DNA of 64,000 nucleotides from contig NZ_KQ948667.1 of NCBI RefSeq assembly GCF_001514145.1, forward strand, positions 186,001 through 250,000, in the 5' to 3' direction. Position 1 is the stretch's first letter. The number at the start of each line of letters is the position of its first letter. The position numbers were made by a program, and so were the translations under genes. The stretch comes from Streptomyces canus. Its GTDB lineage: Bacteria > Actinomycetota > Actinomycetes > Streptomycetales > Streptomycetaceae. Below are positions 1 through 8,621 of this stretch, one piece after another. The notes under the pieces were generated by a model, which was not told where the DNA came from, made no database searches, and saw only the letters and a program-made list of their open reading frames with translations.

Positions 1-225
1 CGCGGTTGAATCCGGACCGGAAAAGTCACTTTATACGGCTGACCTGCGGTAACGCACTGTTTCCGGCACCGGAACCTCCTCTGCGGGCCCCCTGGCTGGC
101 AGGATCCTGACCCTGCGGCCCAGCCGTCGGGCGACGCCAGGACAGGCCACCGGTCCGGCGCTCCGCGTTCCACCCGGCGCGCCGCACCTGCTCGGTCAAT
201 TTCCGTCCACGGTCACTCGCTTCCT

Positions 226-263
226 CCGGTACCGGTCCCCACGAGGGGAGGGACCGGTACCGG
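226..263. promoter_or_regulatory. Inverted repeat upstream of the arsR-mgtA pair
   Basis: A 14-bp perfect inverted repeat (226-239 and 250-263, built on CCGGTACCGGTCCC) surrounds a 10-nt loop, 67 bp before the ArsR start. It could be a terminator for a gene upstream of the window or an operator. The rest of 1-329 shows no convincing coding frame. Confidence 0.5.
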
Positions 264-329
264 ACGAAGCGGGACGATCACTGCGCCGCCCCTACACTTG
301 GTCGGGCGGTTCGGTGTGATCGATGCGGT

Positions 330-713
330 GTGACCCGGGAGGACGAGAGGGCTGTGGCGAAGATCGTCGGCGGTTTCCAGGACCCGTCGTCGGAGGTGCT
401 CGCCGAGGCGGCCGCCGCCTTCGGACTCCTCGCCTCCGCCGCCCGGCTGCACATCATGTGGGCGCTGTCCCAGGGCGAGAGCGACGTCACCCACCTCGCC
501 GACCGGGTCGGCGGCGCGCTGCCCGCGGTCAGCCAGCACCTGGCGAAACTGAAACTCGCCGGGCTCGTCCGCTCCCGCCGTGAGGGCCGCCGACAGGTCT
601 ACTACGTCGACGACCCCGACATCGTGACCGTGGTCCGCGTCATGGTCGGCCAGCTCACGGCCCGCGAAACGTCCTCCGCACCCTCGGACCGACTGCGCGA
701 GGCCGGTGTCTGA
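330..713 (+). CDS. ArsR-family winged-helix transcriptional regulator
   Basis: A 127-residue protein of usual ArsR/SmtB size. A winged-helix DNA-binding domain spans about residues 20-105, with a recognition-helix stretch (VSQHLAKLKLAGLVRSRREGRRQVYY) followed by the typical beta-wing. No obvious CxC metal-binding motif is visible in the recognition helix, so the inducer is not predictable. GTG at 330 opens the longest frame, but GTG at 354 has a better ribosome site (GGGAGG at 337-342) and would give a 119-residue protein. The stop overlaps the start of the ATPase gene (GTGTCTGA), so the two should be translationally coupled. The regulator probably represses its own operon in response to the ion handled by the ATPase. 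The ion link is inference. Confidence 0.85.
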   Translation: MTREDERAVAKIVGGFQDPSSEVLAEAAAAFGLLASAARLHIMWALSQGESDVTHLADRVGGALPAVSQHLAKLKLAGLVRSRREGRRQVYYVDDPDIVTVVRVMVGQLTARETSSAPSDRLREAGV

Positions 714-3700
714 GGCGCCGGAGGCGCGGGGGGAGGACGGAGCACCGTCTGCCGCGCCTGCCGCGTCGGATGGGGCGGTGGCTGGGGGTGCCGTTCCGGG
801 TGGGCCGATATCCGGAGCCGACGGTTCTTCTGCGACTGCGCGTGCGTCTGCGACTGCGTCTGTGGTTCCGGGTTGCTCGAGGTCCGGGTCTGTTGATTCC
901 GCTGCGATGTCTGGGCGCGGTGGGGCGGGTAGGGCGGCCTGCGTTGTTGACGGCCAGTCGTCGGCTGGGGCCGCTGGTTCCGCCGGGCGGGCGTCTGTGG
1001 GTGAGGGGCGGCTGTCGCCGGGGGCCGTTGCTTCTGCTGGGCGGGCGTCTGCGGGTGACGTACGGCTGTCGTCCGGGTCCGACGGTTCCGCCGGGCGGGC
1101 GTCTGTGCCCGGTGCGGTGGACGGGCCGATGTCTGCGTCTGCTGCTCCGGATCGGGCGACGACTGGGCCGACTGGTCCGGATCGGGCGACGACTGGGCCG
1201 ACTGGTCCGGCTGCGACTGCGGTTCCGGTCAGGCCGACACCCGGGGCCTTCGCTCCGGCTCCGCTTACGCCTGCGCCAGTTCTTGGGGGCGGGCTGACGG
1301 CTGGTCGTCCCACTGCCGATTCTTCGTCCCCCGCGCGTGTTCTTGGTGGCGGGTCGTCGGGCGACTCTGCTGTTGCCGATCCTCCGTCCCCCGCGCCGGT
1401 CCTTCGGGCCGGGCCGTCAGGTGACCCCGCTGCTCCGACCCCTTCGCCCCCCGCGCCCGTGCCCCCCGTCCTTCCGGTCGCCCCCGGCGCTCCTGCCGCT
1501 CCCACCTCGCTCGCCCCTCCCCTCCTGCGCGCTCTCCCTTCCGTCGGCGGCGCGGACGAGGGCGGCGGCACGGCCGACCCCGGTCCCGGCACCGCCGCCC
1601 CCGCCGCGAGCCTCCTCGAAGTGTTCCGCCGGCTCGACACCGGCCCGCGAGGACTGACCGAGGCGCAGGCGGAGGGGCGGCTGGTGCGGTTCGGGGAGAA
1701 CGCGATTCCGGACGCCCGGGATCCCTCCTGGCCCCGCCTGTTCGCCCGCAGTGTGCGTGACCCGTTCACCGCGGTGCTGCTCTGTCTGGGACTGGTGTCG
1801 GCCGCCGTCTTCGCCTGGGGCACCGCCTCGGTGATCCTCCTGCTGGTCGTCGTGAGCTGCGTCCTGCGCGCCTCCGGCGAACACCGGGCCGCCCGCTCCA
1901 CGGCAGGACTCCGCCGCCTGGTGGCGACCACCGTCACGGTCCAGCGCCGGGTGTACGAAGACACGGCCCCGGTCACCCGTGAGATCCCGGTCGAGGAACT
2001 CGTCCCCGGCGACGTCGTACGGCTCGGCCCCGGCGACCTGATCCCCGCGGACGTACGACTGCTGCGGTCGACCGGACTCACGGTCCACCAGGCCGCACTC
2101 ACCGGAGAGTCCGCGCCGGTGGAGAAGTACGCGGTCGAGGACCCGGGGGACGACGGCGTCTTCCAGGACCCCCGGCTCTGCTTCCAGGGCGGCAGCGTCG
2201 CGTCCGGCAGCGCCACCGCCGTGGTCACCGCGACCGGCGGCGACACCCGTTTCGCCGCCGCCCACCGCCGTACCGGAAAACCCCCGGCGACCACCTTCGA
2301 ACGCTCCGTCCAGGGCGTCTCCTGGATCCTGATCCGCTTCGCCCTGCTGACCCCGCCCCTGGTGCTCATGGCCAACGCCGCCCTCCGCGGCCGCGGCCTG
2401 GAGACGCTCCCCTTCGCCGTCGCCGTGGCGGTCGGGCTCACCCCGGAGATGCTGCCGGTCCTCGTCACCACCTGCCTGGCCCGTGGCGCCGCGCTCCTCG
2501 CCCGTACCCACGGCGTCATCGTGCGACGGCTCCCCGCCCTGCACGACATCGGCGCCATGGACGTCCTGTGCGTGGACAAGACCGGCACCCTCACCCAGGA
2601 CCGCCCGGTCGTCCACCGCGCGCTGGACGCCGAGGGCCGCGACGACCCCGAGGTACTGCGCTGGGCGGTGGCCGCCGCCTGGTGGTCGCTCCAGCTCGCC
2701 GACCTCCCGGCCCCCGACGCCCTGGACGAGGCCCTGCTCGCGGCCGCCGACGAGGACGCCCTCATGTCGTACGACGGCGTCACGGCCCGCCCCCTCGACC
2801 CGGCCCGCCGCCTGGCCACCGTGGTCGTCCGCACCCCCGGCCGGCTCGGCACGCACACCCAGATCACCAAGGGCGCCGTGGAAGCCGTACTGCAACGCTG
2901 TGCCCTGTCCGACGACGAGCGGTCCCGCCTGCGCGACCTCGCCGACACGCACGCCGCGGACGGGCTGCGCGTCCTCGCGGTCGCCATCACCGCCCGCCAG
3001 GCCGGGGCCCGCCCCCAGGAACGCGGCCTCACCTTCCGCGGCCTGGTCACCCTCCGGGACGCCCTCGCCCCCACCGCCGCCGAGGCCCTCGCCCACCTCG
3101 CCGCACGGGGCGTCACCGTCAAGGTCCTCACCGGGGACCACCCGGGCACCGCGGTCCGGGCCTGCCGCGATCTGGGGGTCCCGGTGGCCGGTGTCCTCAC
3201 CGCCGACCGCCTCGACACGCTCACCGACCCGGAACTCACCGAACTGGCCCGCCGTACGACCGTCTTCGCCCGCTGCACCCCCGAGCACAAGACCCGGATC
3301 ACCCGAGCCCTCCAGGCCGGCGGCCACACCGTCGGCTTCCTCGGCGACGGCGTCAACGACCTGCCCGCCCTGCGCACCGCCGACGTGGGCATCGCCCCAC
3401 GCGACGCGGCCGGGGTGAGCAGGGAGAACGCGGACCTGGTCCTCGCCGGGAAGGACCTCACCGCGATCGGCCACGCGGTCGCCGCCGGCCGTCACGCGGG
3501 CGGCAACATCGCCACGTATCTGCGCATCACGCTCTCCTCCAACCTCGGCAACGTGATCGCGATGCTCTCCGCGGGCCTCCTCCTGCCCTTCCTGCCGATG
3601 CTCCCGGCCCAGGTCCTCGTCCAGAACCTGTGCTTCGACGCGGCCCAACTGGCCTTCGCCCACGACCGTCCCGCCCCGTCCGCCCTGCGCCGGCCGAGCG

Positions 3701-4119
3701 TCCTGGACCCCCGGGCGCTGCTCCGGTTCATCATCGGATTCGGCGCGCTGAACGCGGTGGCGGACCTGGCGACCTTCGGCGTCCTGGCGTTCGCACTGCG
3801 GGGCCCGGGTGACGACGAGGCGCTGTTCCACTCGGGCTGGTTCACGGAGAACCTGCTGACGCAGGCCGTGGTGATGGTGCTGCTGTCCTTCGGCAGGGGT
3901 GGCAGGCAGCCGGGCCCGGTGACCTGGTCGGCCGCCGGGCTGGCCGGAGTCGGTCTGCTGCTCCCCGCGTCCCCGGTGGGCGCGGGCCTGGGCCTGAGTC
4001 CCCTGCCCGGCGTGTACTACGGACTGCTCGCTGCCGTCCTGGCCCTGTACGCCGTGGCCCTGACGGCGGCGAGGACACGCCACGAGCGCGTCTCGGCATC
4101 CGCAGTTGCGCAACCGTGA
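706..4119 (+). CDS. P-type ATPase, Mg2+-transporter (MgtA, type IIIB) class, with low-complexity N-terminus
   Basis: An integral-membrane cation ATPase of 1137 residues. The conserved core begins near residue 302 (LLEVFRRLDTG, LTEAQAEGRL). The actuator TGES is at about residue 466. The pre-phosphorylation segment LTPEMLPVLVTTCLARGA is typical of MgtA-like pumps. The phosphorylation motif DKTGTLT has Asp at about 624, the hinge GDGVND is near 880, and C-terminal transmembrane helices follow. Family members are normally ~850-900 residues; the excess is an N-terminal ~300-residue Ala/Pro/Gly/Ser tract with a 30-bp tandem repeat. Its third-position base usage (many GCT, GGT, TCT) is unlike the rest of the gene. 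The start overlaps the arsR stop, but translation could also begin near GTG 1621. Mg2+ is the family's classical substrate; this protein's substrate is unproven. Confidence 0.85.
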   Translation: MSEAPEARGEDGAPSAAPAASDGAVAGGAVPGGPISGADGSSATARASATASVVPGCSRSGSVDSAAMSGRGGAGRAACVVDGQSSAGAAGSAGRASVGEGRLSPGAVASAGRASAGDVRLSSGSDGSAGRASVPGAVDGPMSASAAPDRATTGPTGPDRATTGPTGPAATAVPVRPTPGAFAPAPLTPAPVLGGGLTAGRPTADSSSPARVLGGGSSGDSAVADPPSPAPVLRAGPSGDPAAPTPSPPAPVPPVLPVAPGAPAAPTSLAPPLLRALPSVGGADEGGGTADPGPGTAAPAASLLEVFRRLDTGPRGLTEAQAEGRLVRFGENAIPDARDPSWPRLFARSVRDPFTAVLLCLGLVSAAVFAWGTASVILLLVVVSCVLRASGEHRAARSTAGLRRLVATTVTVQRRVYEDTAPVTREIPVEELVPGDVVRLGPGDLIPADVRLLRSTGLTVHQAALTGESAPVEKYAVEDPGDDGVFQDPRLCFQGGSVASGSATAVVTATGGDTRFAAAHRRTGKPPATTFERSVQGVSWILIRFALLTPPLVLMANAALRGRGLETLPFAVAVAVGLTPEMLPVLVTTCLARGAALLARTHGVIVRRLPALHDIGAMDVLCVDKTGTLTQDRPVVHRALDAEGRDDPEVLRWAVAAAWWSLQLADLPAPDALDEALLAAADEDALMSYDGVTARPLDPARRLATVVVRTPGRLGTHTQITKGAVEAVLQRCALSDDERSRLRDLADTHAADGLRVLAVAITARQAGARPQERGLTFRGLVTLRDALAPTAAEALAHLAARGVTVKVLTGDHPGTAVRACRDLGVPVAGVLTADRLDTLTDPELTELARRTTVFARCTPEHKTRITRALQAGGHTVGFLGDGVNDLPALRTADVGIAPRDAAGVSRENADLVLAGKDLTAIGHAVAAGRHAGGNIATYLRITLSSNLGNVIAMLSAGLLLPFLPMLPAQVLVQNLCFDAAQLAFAHDRPAPSALRRPSVLDPRALLRFIIGFGALNAVADLATFGVLAFALRGPGDDEALFHSGWFTENLLTQAVVMVLLSFGRGGRQPGPVTWSAAGLAGVGLLLPASPVGAGLGLSPLPGVYYGLLAAVLALYAVALTAARTRHERVSASAVAQP
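1146..1210 (+). repeat. 30-bp tandem repeat inside the ATPase N-terminal tract
   Basis: Two identical 30-bp units (1146-1175, 1176-1205) plus 5 bases of a third encode a repeated PDRATTGPTG decapeptide. The repeat lies in the low-complexity leader of the P-type ATPase and suggests growth by slippage or unequal recombination. Confidence 0.9.
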
Positions 4120-4131
4120 GACTGACGGGCC

Positions 4132-4380
4132 TCAGGGGCAGGCGATGTCGAACCCGTACCGCAGGGGTTCGTCCGTCACTCCGTGATCGAGCCGGTAGAC
4201 GTAGACCCCCTCCACCCGCACTCCGGGCGGCGCGCCGTCGGCCTTGCAGGGGTACGTCACCTGCACCACCCGCGGCCGATCGGCAACCTTGACCCGCATG
4301 CCGTCGGCCGGACCGCCATCGAGAACGGCTACTTCCCACCCGGTCACGTCGGCCGTCTCCACTGTCTCCGCTGCTTCCAC
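4132..4380 (-). CDS. Small hypothetical protein
   Basis: An 82-residue acidic protein with a GTG start at 4380. It contains beta-rich phrases (WEVAVLDGGPADGMRVKVADRPRVVQVTYPC) and ends in DIACP. No family was recognised with certainty. It converges on the ATPase gene with a 12-bp gap and is divergent from the toxin module. Only 93 bp separate its start from that module, so the two probably share a promoter region. Codon use is normal for the genome, which is the main support for it being real. Confidence 0.6.
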   Translation of the reverse strand: MEAAETVETADVTGWEVAVLDGGPADGMRVKVADRPRVVQVTYPCKADGAPPGVRVEGVYVYRLDHGVTDEPLRYGFDIACP

Positions 4381-4482
4381 GTCGACAGTTTAAAGCTTGC
4401 GCAATCATCCGATCCGTGCCCTCTTTGGGTCACGGTGCCCGTTGCTACGCTCCAAGCACTGAGCAAGGAGAGGGTGTTGAGC

Positions 4483-4809
4483 ATGACGGACGGGTTCTCC
4501 GTGGACCTCGACGCGCTCCGCAAGGCCGCCTCCGGGATCAGCACCACCCTGGACGCGATGGCCACCAAGAAGGTGAGCGACATCGACGCTCCCAAGGACG
4601 CCTTCGGACACGACTCGCTGGCCTCGGCGGTCGTCGACTTCTGCGACCGGTGGAACATCGGCGTCTCCCACCTGGCCACCGACGGGTCGGAGGTCTCCGA
4701 CCGGCTGAACCACTGCGTCCAGAGCTACGAGGCGGCCGAGAAGCACATCCAGCTCTCGGCCGAGGGCATTCTGAAGTCCTCGTCCGGAACCGACCCGGGG
4801 GCGTCCTGA
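4483..4809 (+). CDS. Small helical WXG100-like partner protein
   Basis: 108 residues, predicted all-helical (LDALRKAASGISTTLDAMATKKV; LASAVVDFCDRWNIGVSHLATDGSEVSDRLNHCVQSYEAAEKHIQL), the size and shape of the EsxA/WXG100-like partners found before type VII-secreted toxins. ATG 4483 is taken as start; GTG 4474 or TTG 4477 are possible because AAGGAG (4465-4470) is 12 nt from the ATG. The stop overlaps the next ATG (TGATG), so it is coupled to the toxin gene. The likely role is co-secretion or chaperoning of the toxin. This is inferred from gene order and size, not from a diagnostic WXG motif. Confidence 0.75.
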   Translation: MTDGFSVDLDALRKAASGISTTLDAMATKKVSDIDAPKDAFGHDSLASAVVDFCDRWNIGVSHLATDGSEVSDRLNHCVQSYEAAEKHIQLSAEGILKSSSGTDPGAS

Positions 4810-6059
4810 TGGCGGCGGGGCTCGGAGAGACGTCGGACCCCCGCGAGCTCGTCCCGGGCGCACCGGACGCCCTGACCCCGACCGCGCAGTCCCTGCTCGC
4901 CTACGGTGACGTCCTCGTCGAGGCCGGCGAAGGACTCGCGAAGATCGACACCGAGAACGGCTGGAGCGGCGACGCCGCCGACGCCTTCCGTGACCGTTTC
5001 CACGGTCAGCCGGCCCGGTGGGTCGAGGCGGGCAACAACTTCCACGCCGCCGCGAACGCCCTGTACGACTACATCGCCGCCCTGCGCGCGGGCCAGCAGC
5101 GTGCGGGCGAGGCCATCACGCAGTACGCGCGCGGTCAGTCGGCCACCGCGACCGCCAAGAACGCCCACGATCAGCAGGTCAACGAAGCGCGCGGCAAGGG
5201 GGACACCACCGAGATCCCCTTCAACGATCCCGGCGAGGCCGACCGCACCGCCGCCCGCGGGACTCTCGAGACGGCTCGCGGAAACGTGGACAGCGCGGGG
5301 CACACCGCTGCCGCGCTGGTGAAGAAGGCCACGGAGGCCGCCCCCGAGCGCCCGGGATTCTGGTCCAAGGTCGGCGACTTCTTCGGCGATGTGGGTGAGG
5401 ACCTGCTGGACGGCGGCAAGACCGTCGTCAACGACCTCGCCTCCTTCGGAAACGCCATGGTCCAGCACCCGGGCGACAGCGCGGCGATGCTCGGCGGCAT
5501 GCTCCTGGCCGGGGTCAGCGCCGGAGGTGAAGGGCTCGGCGTGGCCCTGGACGCCACGGGCGTCGGAGCGGTCGCCGGCGTACCGCTCAACGTCGTCTCC
5601 GCCGCCGGGATCGCCACGGGCGTCGGCCTCGCGGGCGCCGGCGCGGTGGACCTGGCCCAGCACGCCACGAACGACTCCAAGGTCGAACCCCTCCGGATGA
5701 ACAGCGAGGGGTCGGGAACCGGCGGTTCCACCCAGCAGCCGGCGTCCGACCTGATCAAGAACGGCCAGCAGTACAAGGGCACCGGCGGTCGCGCGGGGAA
5801 CAACCTGCCGGTGGAGAACGGTCCCAAGGACGGAACCCTCTACAAGACGGACCCGCAGACCGGAAAAGTCACCAACTACACGACGTACGACTCCGAGGGC
5901 CGCGCGGTCAAGCGCGTGGACCTGGAGGGCCGTCCGCACGGCGGGGTGGACACACCGCACGTCGTAGAGTACGTGCGTAACACCAACCCGAAGACCGGCG
6001 AGGTCTTCGTGCGCCCATCGAACGACGTGCGCGCCGCGTTCCCCTGGGAGATCCCGTGA
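4809..6059 (+). CDS. WXG-type polymorphic toxin, probably type VII secreted, with C-terminal toxin domain
   Basis: 416 residues. The N-terminal ~200 residues are helical with a WSG turn at residues 52-54 (NGWSGDAADAFRDRF), the signature arrangement of WXG/T7SS signal domains. A Gly/Ala-rich hydrophobic segment (about 228-285) could insert in membranes. A Gly/Ser linker leads to a ~100-residue C-terminal domain with YKTDPQTGKVTNYTTYD, GRPHGG, TPHVVEY and a final FPWEIP. This pattern resembles the Ntox24-type ('polymorphic toxin type 24') domains I recall, presumed to be nucleases; that assignment is tentative. The start overlaps the preceding stop (TGATG) and the stop overlaps the next gene's GTG (GTGA). 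Gene order partner-toxin-immunity is the strongest evidence for its function. Confidence 0.8.
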   Translation: MAAGLGETSDPRELVPGAPDALTPTAQSLLAYGDVLVEAGEGLAKIDTENGWSGDAADAFRDRFHGQPARWVEAGNNFHAAANALYDYIAALRAGQQRAGEAITQYARGQSATATAKNAHDQQVNEARGKGDTTEIPFNDPGEADRTAARGTLETARGNVDSAGHTAAALVKKATEAAPERPGFWSKVGDFFGDVGEDLLDGGKTVVNDLASFGNAMVQHPGDSAAMLGGMLLAGVSAGGEGLGVALDATGVGAVAGVPLNVVSAAGIATGVGLAGAGAVDLAQHATNDSKVEPLRMNSEGSGTGGSTQQPASDLIKNGQQYKGTGGRAGNNLPVENGPKDGTLYKTDPQTGKVTNYTTYDSEGRAVKRVDLEGRPHGGVDTPHVVEYVRNTNPKTGEVFVRPSNDVRAAFPWEIP

Positions 6060-6559
6060 GCAGCAGCAGGCCGTCGTGGTCCGACCGGAAGCTGCCGGCG
6101 TTCTTCGCCCGGTGGCGTGCGGAATGGAAGGACGAGGAGCTCACCCCGGCCAACTACCTCGACTTCGAGGGCGGCCTGCGCTTCGTCCTGGCCGCGGCCT
6201 GGCTGTTCTGCCCCGAGACGGTCGAGTACCGGGGCGGTGTGTTCCTCAAGGACCGCTTCGGCCAGGACAACATCGACAACTGGTTCACGACCCTGGACGG
6301 CGACCGGGAACGCATCGAGGCGGTGGCCAACCACGTCGAACTCTGGGCCCTGTTCGGCAACACCCCCCTCACAGCCGACGACCACCTGGGCGAAGAACTC
6401 CCCCAACTCGCCCTGGCCCTGGGGGAGTCCTGGCAGGGCATCCTCTCCACGCGCTATCCCGACCGCGAGATCACGGTCGAGGTGAGCGACGAGGAGGACG
6501 GCGCCTACGGGCCGACGGTGACGTTCTGGACGACTCCGGCGACGTCGGTCTTCGGCTAG
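6056..6559 (+). CDS. Candidate immunity protein for the adjacent toxin
   Basis: 167-residue soluble acidic protein rich in Asp/Glu and Trp (RWRAEWKDEELTPANYLDFEGG; AAAWLFCPETVEYRGGVFLKDRF). No signal peptide is visible, as expected for a cytoplasmic antidote. GTG 6056 overlaps the toxin stop in a GTGA junction, giving coupled synthesis. I do not recognise the family. The immunity role is inferred from position, coupling, acidity and size. Confidence 0.65.
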   Translation: MSSSRPSWSDRKLPAFFARWRAEWKDEELTPANYLDFEGGLRFVLAAAWLFCPETVEYRGGVFLKDRFGQDNIDNWFTTLDGDRERIEAVANHVELWALFGNTPLTADDHLGEELPQLALALGESWQGILSTRYPDREITVEVSDEEDGAYGPTVTFWTTPATSVFG

Positions 6560-6568
6560 CGCGGCCGG

Positions 6569-6802
6569 TCACCTGTGGTGAGGGGTACGGCTGCGGTGCC
6601 TGCGTCGTTCGCCGGCGGTCGGCGACTCGGACCGAGGTCCCACCGGGGGCTGCGGGCTGACGCGTCCGCTGCGGCGGGGCCGGGGGGTGCTGTACCGGTG
6701 CACGGCGATTCTGTCGGCGTGCTCGATGTTGAGCCGGTGGATCACGTATGCCGCGGCCGCGATGAGGACGATGAAGGCGGCGACTGTCAGGAAGGTGTTC
6801 AT
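6569..6802 (-). CDS. Small single-pass membrane protein
   Basis: 77 residues. One N-terminal hydrophobic helix (FLTVAAFIVLIAAAAYVIH, residues 4-22) is followed by a very basic Arg/Pro/His-rich tail, so the tail should be cytoplasmic. The ATG at 6802 lies 10 bp after the stop of the DUF5994 gene, which suggests one transcript. Convergent with the immunity gene. Function unknown. Confidence 0.6.
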   Translation of the reverse strand: MNTFLTVAAFIVLIAAAAYVIHRLNIEHADRIAVHRYSTPRPRRSGRVSPQPPVGPRSESPTAGERRRHRSRTPHHR

Positions 6803-6812
6803 GGCGGCCGCC

Positions 6813-7421
6813 TCACATACCGACGATCAAGCGGCTGGACTGATCGGCCGTCCGACCGGCTCGACCGGGCTGTCGCGGGACGGCCGTGAACACGGCGGGG
6901 GCGCCGCCTTCGTACTCCCATGCCTCGTCCGGCTCCAGTGGCTCCTCGGTCGCGGCGACGCCGTGCCGGGCCTCCTCCGCGGCGATGAGCGCGCTCGCGG
7001 TCAGGGGCGGGCCGTCGTGGTCGGACGCGGCGGCCATCAGCCGGGCCGCCGACTCCGCCCCGGTCTCCGGCGGGATGATCAGCAGGTCCCAGCGGCCGGT
7101 GCCGTAGGAGAGCAGCAACAGCTTGTGCGGGTCGATTTCCGGGGTGAACCAGCCGACCTTGACGACGTGGCCGTTCACGGGAACCTTGCGGGGGATGACC
7201 GGCCAGTACCTCGGATTGACGGCGATGCGCGTGATGCGCCCCCACAAGGGATCCAACACGTCGGTCAGAAGGGGCAGTTCGCTCAGCAGATCCCGGGAGC
7301 GGGGCCACCAGGCACCGTCCAGGAGCCCACGCGATGCGCCGTCGGTCTTCAGGGCGAGACGCGCGGCCGGGGCGGCGACGGGCTCGGGGTGCGGCAGGGT
7401 GGGGTACAAGGTCGCCGTCAT
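6813..7421 (-). CDS. DUF5994-family protein
   Basis: 202 residues from ATG 7421, chosen because the frame upstream of it (to 7529) looks non-conserved and a GGAGA site sits upstream. The diagnostic block LLDGAWWPRSRDLLSELPLL is followed by a DPLWGRITRIAVNPRYW strand and LLLLSYGTGRWDLLIIPPET. A second member with the same block is at 8622-9104. The family is widespread in Streptomyces, often near stress-sigma/anti-sigma genes, with no known activity. A small membrane protein follows 10 bp downstream. Confidence 0.8.
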   Translation of the reverse strand: MTATLYPTLPHPEPVAAPAARLALKTDGASRGLLDGAWWPRSRDLLSELPLLTDVLDPLWGRITRIAVNPRYWPVIPRKVPVNGHVVKVGWFTPEIDPHKLLLLSYGTGRWDLLIIPPETGAESAARLMAAASDHDGPPLTASALIAAEEARHGVAATEEPLEPDEAWEYEGGAPAVFTAVPRQPGRAGRTADQSSRLIVGM

Positions 7422-7568
7422 GATGCGGACCCGTCTCCGGGCCGCCTCTGCGGCGGCCCGGGTTTCATCTCTCGCCGAGAACGACCCGGCGTGAAAGCCG
7501 GTGTGCGAAATGCCCTCGGTACCCTCCACACTACTCCGCGCCCCACCGCGACGCGGAGCAGTGACTGC

Positions 7569-7913
7569 CTAGAGGTGGAGCAGCCGCTGGGTGATCTCCC
7601 GGTACTGCCTCAGCGCGTGCCGGAGTTCGTCGGACTGCGTGTCGGGGTCCTGGTCCTGCCAGCCGGCGCGCAGGACTCGCCGCCGTTCCGCGAGGGCGTT
7701 CGCCAGCTGGGCGGTGGCTTCGTCGAACGCACTCTCGGCCTCTTCCAGCGCCTCGCGCGGGGTGTCGGCGAACGTGTTGAGGGCGTGCCCGAGGCGTACG
7801 GCGATCGCGTCCCGCTCGGTCGACGGGAGCAGCGGCTCCGGGCCCGCAGTACGGCGTTCGCCGCCGCGCGGCTGGCTCGCAGGCTGCTGGGCGCGTGACT
7901 GGTCGTACATCAT
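7569..7913 (-). CDS. Hypothetical helical/coiled-coil protein
   Basis: 114 residues. A basic, disordered N-terminus of ~30 residues precedes two long amphipathic helices (ALEEAESAFDEATAQLANALAERRRVLRAGW; SDELRHALRQYREITQRLLHL) likely to form a coiled coil. The start could be Met 1 or Met 2. No family was recognised. It lies between the two DUF5994 genes among other small unassigned proteins. Confidence 0.55.
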   Translation of the reverse strand: MMYDQSRAQQPASQPRGGERRTAGPEPLLPSTERDAIAVRLGHALNTFADTPREALEEAESAFDEATAQLANALAERRRVLRAGWQDQDPDTQSDELRHALRQYREITQRLLHL

Positions 7914-8073
7914 CGGGGGCCGCTTCCGTTCCGCCTGAAGGCGTCTCTAGTCCTCTGGACAGCCGGTTTCAGGCTTCTGGAGACGATGGTCCGTGAAACG
8001 GTCATGGCAGGCCTCACTGTCGGAGTTCGCCTCACGGTAGTGCTGCTGCTCGTGCGGTGTCAGGGACATCTCC

Positions 8074-8334
8074 TCACCTGTCGTCCGGCTGCGTGTGATC
8101 GTCCCGGGAGGACTGGCTGGTCAACAGCCAGGAACGCACCGGCTCCGCGATGCGCGTGGTGTCCACGGTCAGCTGGAGACGTGTTCCGCCGTCAGCGCCC
8201 GCGGGGTAGCTGCGCGCTTCGGTGGTGGCGAAGCAACCGCGGAGAATCTCCGCGACATGACGAGCCGCCTCAGGATCCGCGGCGACGATACGAACCTCCG
8301 CGTGCCCGGCCGACGGCAGTTCCGGTGACTTCAT
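8074..8334 (-). CDS. Hypothetical small alpha/beta protein
   Basis: 86 residues from ATG 8334, which has an AAGGGG ribosome site 5 nt upstream; the longer open frame above it has no protein-like composition. The sequence EVRIVAADPEAARHVAEILRGCFATTEARSY then TRLQLTVDTTRI suggests a beta-alpha-beta fold of ferredoxin/ACT size. Divergent from the second DUF5994 gene, with 287 bp between the starts. That spacer contains no other convincing gene and should hold the promoters of both. Confidence 0.6.
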   Translation of the reverse strand: MKSPELPSAGHAEVRIVAADPEAARHVAEILRGCFATTEARSYPAGADGGTRLQLTVDTTRIAEPVRSWLLTSQSSRDDHTQPDDR

Positions 8335-8621
8335 GGCGACCCCTTGCAGCTCTGTGGACCATGGGCAGCCTGACGCGGATCTGTCCCGACGTGGGCGGCC
8401 GGTGTGCGCAGTACTCCGGGCTCGTTTCACTCTACGCCGCTCGGCGGTCCCGGGTGCCGGGCCGTGCTTGTGAGCAGGCCTTTTACCGAGAGACCACGAG
8501 CCCGGCACGGTCGGCGGGCCTGGCCGGTGCGCGCCGTACGACTTACGGTGAGAGGACGACCGAGAGGACGAGGTCCCGCGTTCGGTGGCGACACCGAATC
8601 CCGCAGACAGGCGGACACACC

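Noticed and set aside
213..3461. 1082-codon open frame on the minus strand opposite the P-type ATPase
   Set aside because: Arg/Ser-rich composition and antisense to a gene with clear ATPase motifs; a product of high GC third positions.
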